Positions 22,112-33,196 of a stretch of DNA of 64,000 nt are shown here, in pieces. Origin of the DNA: Mercenaria mercenaria (Eukaryota; Mollusca; Bivalvia; Venerida; Veneridae); contig NC_069378.1 of NCBI RefSeq assembly GCF_021730395.1, forward strand, positions 41,181,001 to 41,245,000. The letters are read 5' to 3'. Position 1 is the stretch's first letter, and every line of letters begins with the position of its first letter. Under the pieces are notes generated by a model. That model did not search any database and was not told the DNA's origin. It saw nothing but the letters and a program-made list of their open reading frames with translations. Position numbers and translations under genes: made by a program.

Positions 22112-22350
22112 ATGAGCCATGCCATGAGAAAACCAACATAGTGGGTTTGCAACCAGCATGGATCCAGACCAGCCTGTGCATCCGCACAGTCTGGTCAGGC
22201 TCCATGCTGTTCGCTTTCAAAGCCTATTGGAATTAGAGAAACTGTTAACGAACAGCATGGATTCTGACCAGACTGCGCGGATGCGCAGGCTGGTCTGGAT
22301 CCATGCTGGTCGCAAACCCACTATGTTGGTTTTCTCATGGCACGGCTCAT
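22112..22350. mobile_element. Palindromic MITE, 239 bp
   Basis: The ends read ATGAGCC.TGCCATGAGAAAA and its inverse, and the arms are complementary for about 100 bases (GTGGGTTTGC, CAGCATGGATCCAGACC, AGTCTGGTCAG). It resembles an abundant clam foldback MITE. It has no coding capacity. Confidence 0.85.
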
Positions 22351-23309
22351 ATGATGAAGTATTTTGAGGGTATGAGCTAGACCAGTTGTTTTATGGTTCA
22401 AAATTCAGCTTTAAGTTCAGGCATGTGAAATTGGTGTCAGGCTTGGAAAATTTTCTATCTGGTTGCCAGCATGGGTTAGTTCAAATCTGAATTTTGTACA
22501 CTGCACACATACTCAAATACGTTTAAAGTTATACGTTTATGAATCATGACCGTCAGATACCAATAAACAATTGTAGCATTTTGTCGGCTCCTGTGTTCAT
22601 ACTAAACTGAGGAAGGCAGAACAGATTCTTCTAGCTGCTTTACCAGTCTGTTTTTGCCTTTTAATGATACCAAGCAAAGTGAAGGTCATAGACCACCAAG
22701 TCAAAAAGGTACCTGGAATTCACTGGTTAAGTAATGTTTGGCTGTTCTGGCTGGTCAGTCGTGTAAACAAACCTACTCATACAGTGGCTTTTTCTTTTTT
22801 CAAAACTGAAATTTTTAACCGCATTTACTTCGTTTCATTATACATTTTGACAAAATTTGCTACTGTTTTATTTTCATTAAAAAAAGTTTTATTTAACAAA
22901 TTTCTCCCGCCATGCCAATGATATAATTGGGGTCATCTTATTGGCATGAAATTTGAAAAAACTGCGAAAAGGATGTTAGCCCTTAGACCTTTGAAATTTC
23001 AAAACAGCTGGTTGTCCATGTTTTCTTAATTTGCTCACTTTTCACTATTTTCAGGCATCTTGGTCTATTATACAGAGTATTGTTGTACTGCTCCAAAGTG
23101 CTTGTTGACAGACTGAAACCACTTGCTTGCGGCTCATAAGGTATTTCTATCTTTCTGTTTCTTTATTATATAGTTGCAGCTATGGGAAGCAGTTTTAATC
23201 ATTCAAAAAGCATGATCAGATATACTGTATACAAATTAGTATTTGTGTGAACAGATTTTTGCGATTGAGTCAGTGCATAGAATCAAATACCAAGGAAATT
23301 AGGCGTAAA
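22351..23309. other. Unassigned sequence with one exon-like segment
   Basis: A segment at about 23056-23140 is bounded by 'ttttcag' and 'aag|gtattt' but has no convincing frame. I see nothing else. Confidence 0.35.
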
Positions 23310-23650
23310 AAAAAAATTGTCTGTATCCTGACCTACCATAAATTTTTGGCCCGACCCTAAATGGACGGTCCGTCCGCCTTTGTCTTTGAGAACATTTTTT
23401 TCAACTTTTTGACAAAAAGTTGCAAAACTGCACTTTTTATGCTTTAAACATGGACAGTGATGTTATAAATCAACTTACTGATGCTCTAGAGGCATAACCC
23501 CACTATTTGTATTCATTTTTTGACACAAAAATAATTTCCAAAAAGTCTCCCTAAAAATAATTTTAAAAAATCCAAAGAAAAAGTTTTTCCGACCTACCTA
23601 CCCTAAATTTTTTTTAGCATTTTCCCGGAAACAAATTTTTTTTTTAGACA
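23310..23650. mobile_element. Putative MITE or dispersed repeat with 'cctaccctaaattt' arms
   Basis: The left part has 'ttgtctgtatcctgacctac' and the right part 'gacctacctaccctaaattt' and 'gaaacaaattttttttttagaca', an imperfect inverted layout around AT-rich DNA. I recognise this style from bivalve repeats, but the boundaries are uncertain. Confidence 0.4.
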
Positions 23651-24139
23651 GTAAAGACTCCATTTCATTTTCTTGATGATAAAGCATTTCTGGACAAAAC
23701 CATAAAATATATACATGCATGTATGCAAATTTAAACAATTATTAGCTGGATCACCTGTCACAGGGTGACAACATGAGTTGATGTCCGTCATGTGCCAACA
23801 ATTTGTAAAAAATCTTCTTCAGAACCACTGGGCAGATTTACACCAAACTTCACAGAATGATCATGGGGTGGTCCTCTTTCAAAATTACCCATAGAATTTA
23901 ATTCCATATAGAACTCACCGAAAAGAAAAACTTTGAAAATGATTTCTTGTCAGAAATTGTTAGCCGGCAGGGCTTTTCATCCTTATATGACAGAGGCCTA
24001 TATTCGGCCACTTCCCAATAAAAAAATATTGCATTTTTTCCATGCAAGGTAACATTTGCCAAAAATCACATCAACAAATGGTTTAATTTTATTTACATTT
24101 TAGTGTTACCTGAGGAAGCGGTTCTCAGATATTGATTTT

Positions 24140-24300
24140 TTTAGCTCACATGTCAATAGTGACAAGGTGAGCTTTTGTGATATCACGGTGTCCGGCGTCC
24201 ATCCGTGCGTCGGTAAACTTTTGCTTGTGACCACCCTATAGGTCACATTTTTCATGGGATCTTTATGAAAGTTGGTTGGGGTCTCTTTTTATCAATTTAC
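24140..24300 (+). repeat. Fragment of the 'ttagctcac' mollusc repeat family
   Basis: It begins TTTTAGCTCACATGTCAATA and continues 'gtgagcttttgtgatatcac' and 'gtccggcgtccatccgtgcg'. The same head appears at 26786 and 28317. Confidence 0.6.
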
Positions 24301-24570
24301 AATATTTGATTTCTGTTTTACAGGTTCACTTCTTGAGAGCAGGCAGCTACAAAATGGAAGGTCAACAAATCCAGTATGCTTGAAAAGCAAGAAAGAAACA
24401 CCAGAAAATATAAAAAGACAGAAGAACAAGGGAACTTTAATAAAAAAACAAAACTTTTAAGGATAGGAATTCAGGATTTACTTAGAAACTAAATTTATTT
24501 TGAGAACAGCAGTGTTTGACTAAGCTCTGTTACTTTAAGAGATAATGTATTATCACATTGGTTTTGTTAT

Positions 24571-25550
24571 TGTCGAGCCCGCTTGCAGAAGCGAAGACAT
24601 AGTTGTCCAAATGTCTATTCGGTGTATGTGCGTGCGTGCGTCCAAATTTTTTTGTCCGGACCATAATTTGGACATGCATGGAGCAATCTTGTTTATATAT
24701 GGTATGAATGTTAACCTCAGTGAGACGGAGTGTCATGCGCAAGCCCCAGGTTCCTTTCTCAAAGGTCAAGATCACACTTACAGGTCAAAGGTCAAATTCA
24801 AAAATGACTTTGTCCGGAGCATTTCTTCTTCATGCATGGAGGGATTTTGATGTAACTTGGCACAATTGTTCCCCATCATGAGATGGAGTGTCGTGCGCAA
24901 GAACCAGGTCCCTAGGTCTAAGGTCAAGGTCACACTTAGAGGTCAAAGGATACAAGAATGACAACTTTGTCTGGAGCATTTCTTCTTCATGCATGGAGGG
25001 ACTTTGATGTAACTTGGCACAAATGTTCACCACCATGAGACGGAGTGTCATGCGGAAGAACCAGGTCCCTAGGTCTAAGGTCAAGGTCACACTTAGAGGT
25101 CAAAGGATACAAGAATGACAACTTTGTCTGGAGCATTTCTTCTTCATGCATGGAGGGACTTTGATGTATCTTGGCACAAATGTTCACCACCATGAGACGG
25201 AGTGTCATGCGGAAGAACCAGGTCCCTAGGTCTAAGGTCAAGGTCACACTTAGAGGTCAAAAGTCAGATACAAGAATGACTTTGTCTGGAGCATTTCTTT
25301 TTGATGCATTGAGGGATTTTGATTTAACTTGGCACAATTGTTCATCATCATGCGACGGAGTGTCATGCATAAGGTCCTAGAATTACTTCCCTTTGTTGTT
25401 ACTATAAATAGCTTACATTTGTAACTTTTTTATTACTGGTCGTAGGGAAAAATCAAGACCACTTTTCTGTAGTACAACATGCATGTTACATCCAATTTTC
25501 AGGTGTATTTTGACCTATCTCTGCTGGTGCGGATTTTTGTGTGGACTTGT

Positions 25551-25593
<43 letters not shown>

Positions 25594-25741
25594 CTTAATT
25601 TTACGTTCCTTTGTTGTTACTGTAAATAACTTATATTGTAACTTTTTGCAATCTCTTTTATTTGGCATAAATGTTTGCCTCAATGAGACAAGGAGTGTCA
25701 TGCACACCTCCCAGTCCTTTTGACAGCTGGCGGGCTTGACA
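24571..25741 (+). mobile_element. Mollusc repeat element with 157-bp internal tandem units
   Basis: The ends are short inverted repeats (TGTCGAGCCCGC at left, GGCGGGCTTGACA at right). Inside, a 157-base unit containing 'catgcatggaggga' and 'aggtctaaggtcaaggtcac' repeats at about 24831, 24990, 25147 and 25305. A 40-base poly-T tract lies near 25552-25593. Open frames in it on both strands are repeat shadows. Confidence 0.7.
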
Positions 25742-25789
25742 TAGTGCCCGTGGGCATCTAGTTCTCATATTTTTCATGAGATTTTAAAG

Positions 25790-26420
25790 ACAATGTTCTG
25801 TTATACCCCCATGTAGTAAGCTTGTCTGTCTTTCAGTAAGTAGGTTTTCATGGCTTCCAGATGATAACTCATGAAAAGCTTGACCGATTTAAATATTTTT
25901 TGGTACATAGCTACAGGTCAAGTTCGACTTTGGGGTCAGTAGGTCAAAGGTCAAGATAACTTGCAAACGCTTTGGCCTGGGATCATAGCTTTTGTAACCC
26001 AGGTGTAACATGATAAAATACAGGTTGTTTGAATTTGAGGTCAATAGATCAAAGGTCAAGGTCACAGTGACCTTGAACAGTTGAACTGTTTCCGAATGAT
26101 AACTTTGGACCTTGAGCCTAGAATGATAAAGTTTGGTACACAGGTGTCACATCATGAAATACAGGTCAAGTTTTACTTTGAGGTCAGTAGGTCAAGGTCA
26201 CAATAAGGCAAAACAGTGAAATGTTTTTCAGATTATAACTTGAGAATGCTTGAGCCTAGGATCATGAAAATTGTTAGGGAGGTTAATTATGACCAGCAGG
26301 TGACCCCTAATGATGTTGAGGTCAGTAGGTCACAGGTCAAGGTCACACTGACCCGGTTCTTTAAAATGATGCATGGAGGGGCACCTGGGTTCCTCCACCA
26401 TTAAAACTGGAAAGTCGCCA
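25790..26420 (+). repeat. 'aggtcaaggtcac' minisatellite region
   Basis: Units of roughly 130-150 bases repeat 'gaggtcagtaggtcaaggtcac' and a 'cttgagcctaggatcatgaa' block about four times with divergence. It is related to, but distinct from, the neighbouring element. Confidence 0.65.
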
Positions 26421-26785
26421 TATGACCTATCCTGTGTTGCTGTGATGTTAAGTTCAACAAAATAAATAACGGTTCTTTAAAACGGTTTTTGGACAATAAC
26501 TTCAGGATGCTTGGGATGAGAAACACAAAATTAAGTACAAGGTTTGTCTTAACCAGCAGATTACCTGTATTGATTTAGAGTTCCAAAGGTCAGGATGACC
26601 CGGAACATTTAAACCTTTTCCATACAATAACTTGAGAACACTTAGGCGGAGGATCATGAAACTATGGAGATTGAATTTGAGGTCATTAGGTCATAGCTCA
26701 AGAAAATGCTGCTTTGATATTGGCTTAGTTCTGTGATAAGGCCATATTGTAGGGGTATGATTCGTCACTCCTGTGACAACTCTAG
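26421..26785. other. Diverged minisatellite tail, no gene
   Basis: Two further decayed units of the preceding minisatellite are visible; nothing else. Confidence 0.5.
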
Positions 26786-27833
26786 CGTTTAGCTCACCTG
26801 AGCACAAAGTGCTCAAGGTAAGTTTTGTGATCACCCTGTGTCCGTCCGTCGTCAACAGTTTGACTGTTAACACATTTTGACCTAATCTTTATGAAACTTG
26901 GTCAGAATGTTACCCTCAATAAAATCTTGGACACATTTGATGTTGGGTTATCTTGGATCAAAAACTAGGTCACCAAGTCAAATCAAAGGAAAAGCTTGTT
27001 AACACCGTAGAGGTCACATTTAAGACTATATCTTTATGAAACTTGGTCAGAATGTTAATCTTGATGATCTCAAGGACCATTCTGAATCTGGGTTATGTAG
27101 GGTCAAAAACTAGGTCACTAGGACAAATCAAAGGAAAAGCTAGTTTACACTCTAGAAGCCAAATTTATGACCATATCTTAATGAAACTTGGTCAAAATGT
27201 TAATCTTAATGATCCATAGATCAGATTCAAATCTGGGTCAAGTGGGGTCAAAAACTAGGTCACCAGGTTAAATAAAGGGAAAAGCTTGTTAACGCTCTAG
27301 AGGTCACAATTTTGGCCCAATCATAATGAAACTTGGTCAAAATGTTACCCTCAATAAAATATTGGACAAGTTTGATATTGGGTCGTCTAGGGTCAAAAAC
27401 TAGGTCACCAGGTCAAATAAAAGGAAAAGCTTGTTAACACTGTAGTGGCCACATTTATGACCATATCTTAATGAAACTTTGTCAGAATTTTAATCTTGAT
27501 GATCTACAGGCCAATTTAAATCTAGTGTAGGTGGGATTAAAAATTAGGTCACTAGGTCAAATCAAAGGAACAGCTTGTTAACACTCCAGAGGCCACATTT
27601 ATGACTGCATCTTCATGAAACTTAATTGATGATCTTTCAGTCAAGTTTGAATCTGGGTCATGTGGGGTCAAAAACTAGGTCACCAAGTCAAATCAAAGGA
27701 AAAGCTAGTTAACTCTTTAGAGGCTACATTTATGATTATATCTTAATGTAACTTGGTCAGAATGTTGATCTTGATGATCTTTATGTCAATATGTCAGGTG
27801 AGTGATACAGGACCATCATGGCCCCTCTTGTTT
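26786..27833 (+). mobile_element. 'ttagctcacctgagc' repeat element with 145-bp tandem units
   Basis: The head is TTTAGCTCACCTGAGCACAA and the tail 'gatacaggaccatcatggcc'. Between them a unit of about 145 bases containing 'gggtcaaaaactaggtcac' recurs near 26955, 27100, 27247, 27393, 27535 and 27662. This is a very common layout in bivalve genomes. It is non-coding. Confidence 0.75.
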
Positions 27834-28316
27834 ATTTGTTCTTGTTGTAAGAGAAATTGTACATTTTAGAATACAGATTACAGCAAGTCACATTTTCTTT
27901 ATTTTGACAATAGTTATTTCAAAGCCTGACAAAAGCATCCAGTACTGTTATTAAAAGTTGTTATTCACAGTTCAGCTATATTTCATGTATGGATAAAACA
28001 AGTTATGTGATCTGTGATCATTATAAATGTGTATACAGATAAAACTTAAACATGTGAACAGTTTATTTAATAAATAAAGTGTAATGCAAGTCTTTGTGAT
28101 GTGTATATAAAAACAAAATTAGGATTTGTTTTACGAGTAATTTCAGAATTACAATTAACACAAATAGAAAAAAACAAGCCTGCACAAGAAGGCTAATATG
28201 TCTCCCTAGACTGAGCTCTTAACCTGCCGTGGTGCAAATAGATTGTTAATGTGTGTCTGTCTGTTAAGTCTTGTTAACAGTGAGTTGCAATCTAGTAAAC
28301 TTTTCAGTTTGTAGAT
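27834..28316. other. Unassigned AT-rich sequence
   Basis: No gene or repeat recognised. Confidence 0.5.
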
Positions 28317-28869
28317 TTTTTAGCTCACCCGAAGCACAGTGTGAGCTGTTGTGATCACCTTAAGTCTGTCATTGTGCTTCTCAACAATTTGCCTGTTATT
28401 AAACACCCTAGTAGACAGTTTTTGGTTGCGGGTTCATCCCGCTACCAAAGTTAAGTGTATTTCTGACAATCATGTAGCATCTTTAATTTGATTCCAAATC
28501 ACATCCAAAGGAATTTGTTCATGTGCTACACAAAGTAGTCCCATTCATCAACAATGCGGATGAATTATCAATAATCAAGCAGTTCTAATGATCTTCTAAC
28601 CATTAAACACTAGCCATTTAGATTATATAAGATCAGTCAATGATATGGTATTCCAGCCCATGGTTACATCACTGACCTCCAGCTGTTCATGTAAGGTCAG
28701 GCAGAGTTTATCTTAGATATGAGGCACATTAGTATTTGTTTCTTATACATGTATATTTATAGACTGGCATTTAAAATGAAAATAACTCTACCAAAACCCG
28801 CAACCATCAGACATCTCAAGGTTTTGATTTTAAATGTTAAAGGGATGAGTTGAAGTCTGATCGATTCCC
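28317..28869. repeat. Repeat fragments at the right end of the inserted block
   Basis: A short head of the 'ttagctcac' family (28317-28380) is followed by a possible foldback unit with GGTTGCGGGTT near 28424 and AACCCGCAACC near 28795. The block ends in GATCGATTCCC at 28869. Confidence 0.5.
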
Positions 28870-28871
28870 GA

Positions 28872-28900
28872 TTGAGGCAGTGCCTTATTTCATATTATTT
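28872..28900 (+). repeat. Direct repeat matching 12800-12828
   Basis: It differs from the left copy at 2 of 29 positions and lies at the junction with the polymerase gene. Confidence 0.6.
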
Positions 28901-31720
28901 TTACTATAATCAGAAAGCCATTGATCTGGTATTTTAATTTTTTCTGGAGCTAAAGGATAATCGTTGGGGGTTTTTTATGTAATTCTTTTGGAAAATTCAA
29001 GATCACATTCGACTATAAAGTTAGTTTTACCTTTTGCAATTAATTTTTTAAAATTTGTTTTTTCTGATATAAATTTAAAGTTTCCAGAGGGCAAAGGTTG
29101 ACACATAGCCCAACCTTAAAGGTTTATTGGGGGTCGAGGTACATAATGTATTTGCTTTCTTCTTTTGAATTTAATCTTTCAATATTTATTGTTTGCTTTA
29201 CTGTATCTGTTTGAAATAAACTTATTCCCCTCTCAGTCCTTTCAATAAAAAGATACATATCAATAATCAGTTATTAATCTAACTTAATTCCAGTCATTTT
29301 TAACATTGCATCCCAAGCAAAACCCCAGGACTACTAAATAATGACAAGGATCTAATTTTGGTAGTACTCTAAAACATGGTTTTCTAAAATTTTCGAATGT
29401 ATCAGCTAAAAGAAATCGTCAGTTTTTAAATATAGATCATGATTTTCTCCCATTGTTTTATTTTAAATTTTTTCCAGATATTTTTAGAAATGTTCGTATT
29501 CATTATCAAAATATTAGTTTCATTTAAAATTGAATAAAACTCTTCTTTAGAAGGTAATTCTGTTTTCTTTGAATTTTTTAAATGAATCCATGTAAACATA
29601 TGGATAAACACCTTTTTTGTTTTTAATAATTCTATGTAATCAAATTCTTGAGATAAGTATTTAAAATTTTGGAATATTTTTTACTAAGTTATCCAAGATT
29701 GAGGGCATAAATTGGAATGAACAATAAAGACCAAGTCAGAAATCATAAATGCCATATATCTTTCCATAAATTTTTAGAATAAAATTAATTTCTTTTTATA
29801 ATTTCCCTATTTGTTGCATAATAAAATGACCGTCATAACCTCTTAAATTATGAAAAATAACAGGAATTTTATGTGTTAGTTTAAAATTAATAATTACATT
29901 CTGAGTTTAGCACTTCCTCTGAATTTTCCTGTTATATACAGTGATCTCTTACTTTGATTGAATCTTCTATATATTCTTTTTCACAAATATACAAAACTTT
30001 TGTTTTTTAAAATTCACTTTCATCTTTTTTAAAAATTCTTAGTTCTTTGTTAAAGTTAACACTAAATATTTCTTTACAATATTCCTCTTCCTCAAACATT
30101 TTTTTTTAGTAAACTTATAAACTGCATTAGGGCCTCTATAAATCTGGGTTGGTTAGTATATTTATCGTCATAACAACAAACAACTTTATACCGTAACCAC
30201 AATCTATAAAGATTTTTGATATGGTTCAGTAATGAAGATTTAGTTTTGATGGTAAAGCATTAAAACTTTTTTAGTTATTGATTCCAAAATCACATAAATT
30301 ACAAGGAAATGCTAAACCTTTATGATAATTTTTAAATTGTACTATTACTTCCCTCTTTGCATTTTTACACCTTGGGGACCATTAATAGCTAAACAATTTG
30401 GTATGTGTTTTATTAAATATCCTTTCTTTAGTAAAAAGTTGTAAGCAACTTTTACAAAAATTTTTCTATGTTGGTCTTTGGTTTTTTTAGCTTAATCTTT
30501 TAAAGTTTTTTACCAAACATATTTTTTGACGGGTCCCTGGGATTTACAGCATCATCATTATTTTATCATTTATTTTATCATTATTTTAGCAACATGTCAC
30601 GTGTTCTTCGTTTTGATATTTTGAATTACAAGGAAAATACATTTTTTTTCATACCCAAAATATATAAATGATTTTTTTTTAAAATTTCCCTATTTTAGGT
30701 ATTGATTTAATGTAAAGAAATTTTTAATTTCCCCGTAAAATTAAAGACTTTTATAGATTTTTAATTTTGAAATTTTTGGGGGGTTTTTTTTTAAACAGAA
30801 ATTTTGAAGCTAAATGACCCCACTAAAACATTCGTTATCACTTCTTTATATTTATTAATCCTTTCATTAAATTTTTGTAAGGGGTTTTGGAATTCTAAAT
30901 AACTTGAAGCACCCAAATGGACTATACTTAATCTATTTAATAATGATATAACTGACTCTATTCCCCCACCATTTCCTTCAAAAACCCAATTCCCAATTTT
31001 TTATATTTCTCAAAACTTGATGAAAAAGTTTTTTTTATTTCCCTTTGTGTTAAAAATTTTCTAAACCCTTTTTGTTTGAAAATAAGCGATTTATATATTG
31101 TACATTTTATCCATTTTTGCAAAAGTTATTTTTAAAAAACAACGTTTATTTTATCCCTTTTTTAAATTTTTAAAGGGTTCAGTTTAAGTTTTTCATAAGA
31201 GTCGTTTATTTTTAAAATAAATTGATTCTTTGGACTTGTCTATATGAAATTTTTTAATTTCAAATTCTTATAATATTGTTTGTAGATCTCTCGTTTTTCC
31301 TCTATATATATATTTAGAAAAAAATCTTCAAAACAAAAAAGGATTAAAAAAAAAAATTTAAAAAAAATAAAAAAAAATAATAAAATAAATAAAGTTTTAA
31401 ATTATCTTTTAAAAAGAAATAAAATATTTTAAATTTAAACTTTTCCATTAACTTTTGATATCCACATTTTTCCCCCGGTTTTTTCCCTTCCAACACATTT
31501 TTATTAACCCAGCATTAATACCAAATTCTTTAGATGCTTGTAAGTGCTTCTATATATTTTTTCTTCATTAGAACACAATCGGTTACAATAACTTTTTTAG
31601 GATTGTTTCGATAATTATTTGGTCTGGGACAATCACATAATCTTTTAGCATTTTCTTTTTCATTAAAAACAACCCAGTTCCCTTCAAATAAAGTTCTTTT
31701 TTCGAAAAAGGGTCTAAACA
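28893..31720 (-). pseudogene. Polinton fossil: DNA polymerase B, N-terminal and central part, heavily decayed
   Basis: Minus-strand fragments typical of Polinton polymerases are visible, for example 'DYPLAPEKIKIPDQWLSDY' next to the insertion, 'ELPSKEEFYSILNETNI' within 29426-29611 and an N-terminal piece within 31530-31721 containing 'LCDCPRPNNYRNNPKKVI'. The region is badly broken, with tens of breaks, far more than the structural genes of the same element. Many fall in A/T runs, so sequencing or assembly error may add to real decay. Confidence 0.75.
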
Positions 31721-31989
31721 TTTTTTTAATTTCAAACGGTTTTTATATCTCGCTAACTATTTACAAATTTTGATTTAAAAATTTCTTCTTTTAAGAACTT
31801 TCTTATAGAATTTTTTTGTCTGGATTTATTATTTCTCCTAAAGTGCAGATAATTTTTACATAACATTTCCCATCACCTTTCATTAACCATCTTAAAAATA
31901 ATTTTCTTATAAAAAAAAACTTAAAAAAAAGCCCCTAATGAAATTTTATTGATTTGAGAAATTTGTTTAATTATCTATATCTTTTGAAT

Positions 31990-32643
31990 AAGATTTTAAA
32001 TCATTTTTTCAAATTTTTATCAACTGTTAAAATTTTAATATTTTTTTGAGACATTCGTTTTAAAACCCTTCTTCGGAATTTTTTGTATTTTTTTTTTAAA
32101 AAATCTAAACCCAAAATTTTTTTTCTTCCGTTTTGTTTTCTTTTTTGAAGTCTTTTAAAAAATATTTCTGGATCGGTTTTAACATAAACAAATCCATCAG
32201 TTGGGTTTTTTTCCATATGGTTTATAATATGATCAGTTAAGAAAAGATTGTATACTGCCCACTCGGGGTCATTTATAAACACCATTGTCGTGATGTTGTT
32301 TTGTAAAAACGTTACTGTTAAGTTAAATAACAACGTTCAAGGACAGAAACACCATCAAACTGTTTAGCAGAAGATAACATTTTTATATGACTGTTTAAAG
32401 TGTTAGCTGAAAAGGAAATAAAAATTTGGAAGGTTCTTGAGCAGCAAGTTCAAAAAAGGTTATATGAATTATAATCAGAGTCAGAGGCTTTGTCTCCGAA
32501 GGGCGTAGCCCTGTCCATAACATATTTGCCATTCGTGAATTGGTCTGGAATTATATAAAATTAGGATTATATTCTTTAAATAATATCTAAAAACGTACTT
32601 TTTCCTGATGCAATATACCTTCAACTGATATAATTTTTCTCAT
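31990..32643 (-). pseudogene. Polinton fossil: deoxynucleoside kinase-like protein
   Basis: The start reads MRKIISVEG, as in the P-loop beginning of dNK-family kinases. The distal part contains VYVKTDPEIFFKRLQKRKQNG, the substrate and lid region 'Y..t.Pe....R...R..' of that family, with an ERC motif upstream. Such enzymes salvage nucleosides to feed viral DNA synthesis. A TATATAA box abuts the start. It is broken a few times. Confidence 0.7.
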
Positions 32644-33168
32644 TTATATAAAATACTTATAGAAAAAATCTTTAATTAAGTTAATATAACCTTCTTCTTT
32701 TTTACTTTTATATCCGTTAAGTTTAAATTCCTTCATGTGCATTTCAAGAGGTGTTGAATAATTTTTTTCTTTCTGCATTTCTAATAGTATTGTAAAAATA
32801 TCCTGAATAACTTTTTTCTCTTCTTCTTTATTTACTTTTCCGATATGTGCTTTTGTTATAAGTTGTTTTATTTTGTGATGATGTGCTTTTAAAATAAATT
32901 TCTTGTCGTCAAGTTTTAGTCTGTTAGTAAATATGGTAATTACTGATGGAACAGCACCAGCAACTGCTACAAATATAGGAATAGCTGGAACAAGTGCTAA
33001 TGCAGCTGAACAACCAAAGACACCTGCTGTAATATATAATCCGGTACTTACTCTCCCACAAAATTTATAACTTTTTCTGTAAGCAGCAGCTAGTTTAGTT
33101 AAGTGAATAATTAATTGATCTATTGTTTCTATTCCATTATTATTAGAAATTAGATTTTTATTGCTCAT
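32644..33168 (-). CDS. Polinton fossil: 174-residue two-helix membrane protein
   Basis: The frame looks whole. A helical N-terminus (residues 1-40) is followed by two adjacent hydrophobic segments (about 45-62, VSTGLYITAGVFGCSAALAL, and 63-85, PIFVAVAGAVPSVITIF) and a charged helical tail with AHHHKIKQLITKAH. The layout of two membrane helices plus a cytosolic helical tail recalls SLATT-type proteins of immune systems, but I cannot confirm kinship. It lies between the kinase and integrase genes. The function is unknown. Confidence 0.65.
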   Translation of the reverse strand: MSNKNLISNNNGIETIDQLIIHLTKLAAAYRKSYKFCGRVSTGLYITAGVFGCSAALALVPAIPIFVAVAGAVPSVITIFTNRLKLDDKKFILKAHHHKIKQLITKAHIGKVNKEEEKKVIQDIFTILLEMQKEKNYSTPLEMHMKEFKLNGYKSKKEEGYINLIKDFFYKYFI

Positions 33169-33196
33169 TTATATAATTAAACTTTTTATTTCTAAA

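Larger units (their letters stand above)
11895..28869. mobile_element. Foreign DNA of about 17 kb inserted in the Polinton polymerase gene
   Basis: Polymerase-coding sequence stops at about 11894 and resumes at about 28893-28903. The block begins GGGAATCGATC (11895-11905) and ends with its reverse complement GATCGATTCCC (28859-28869), so these may be short terminal inverted repeats of the inserted unit. No target duplication is obvious. It contains the 7-kb transposon at 12856-19846 and a nest of mollusc repeats. It could be one large element with later insertions, or a chromosomal rearrangement. Confidence 0.6.

Noticed and set aside
24530-25380. Several 80-100-residue open frames on both strands with near-identical peptides
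   Set aside because: They are translations of the 157-bp tandem units.
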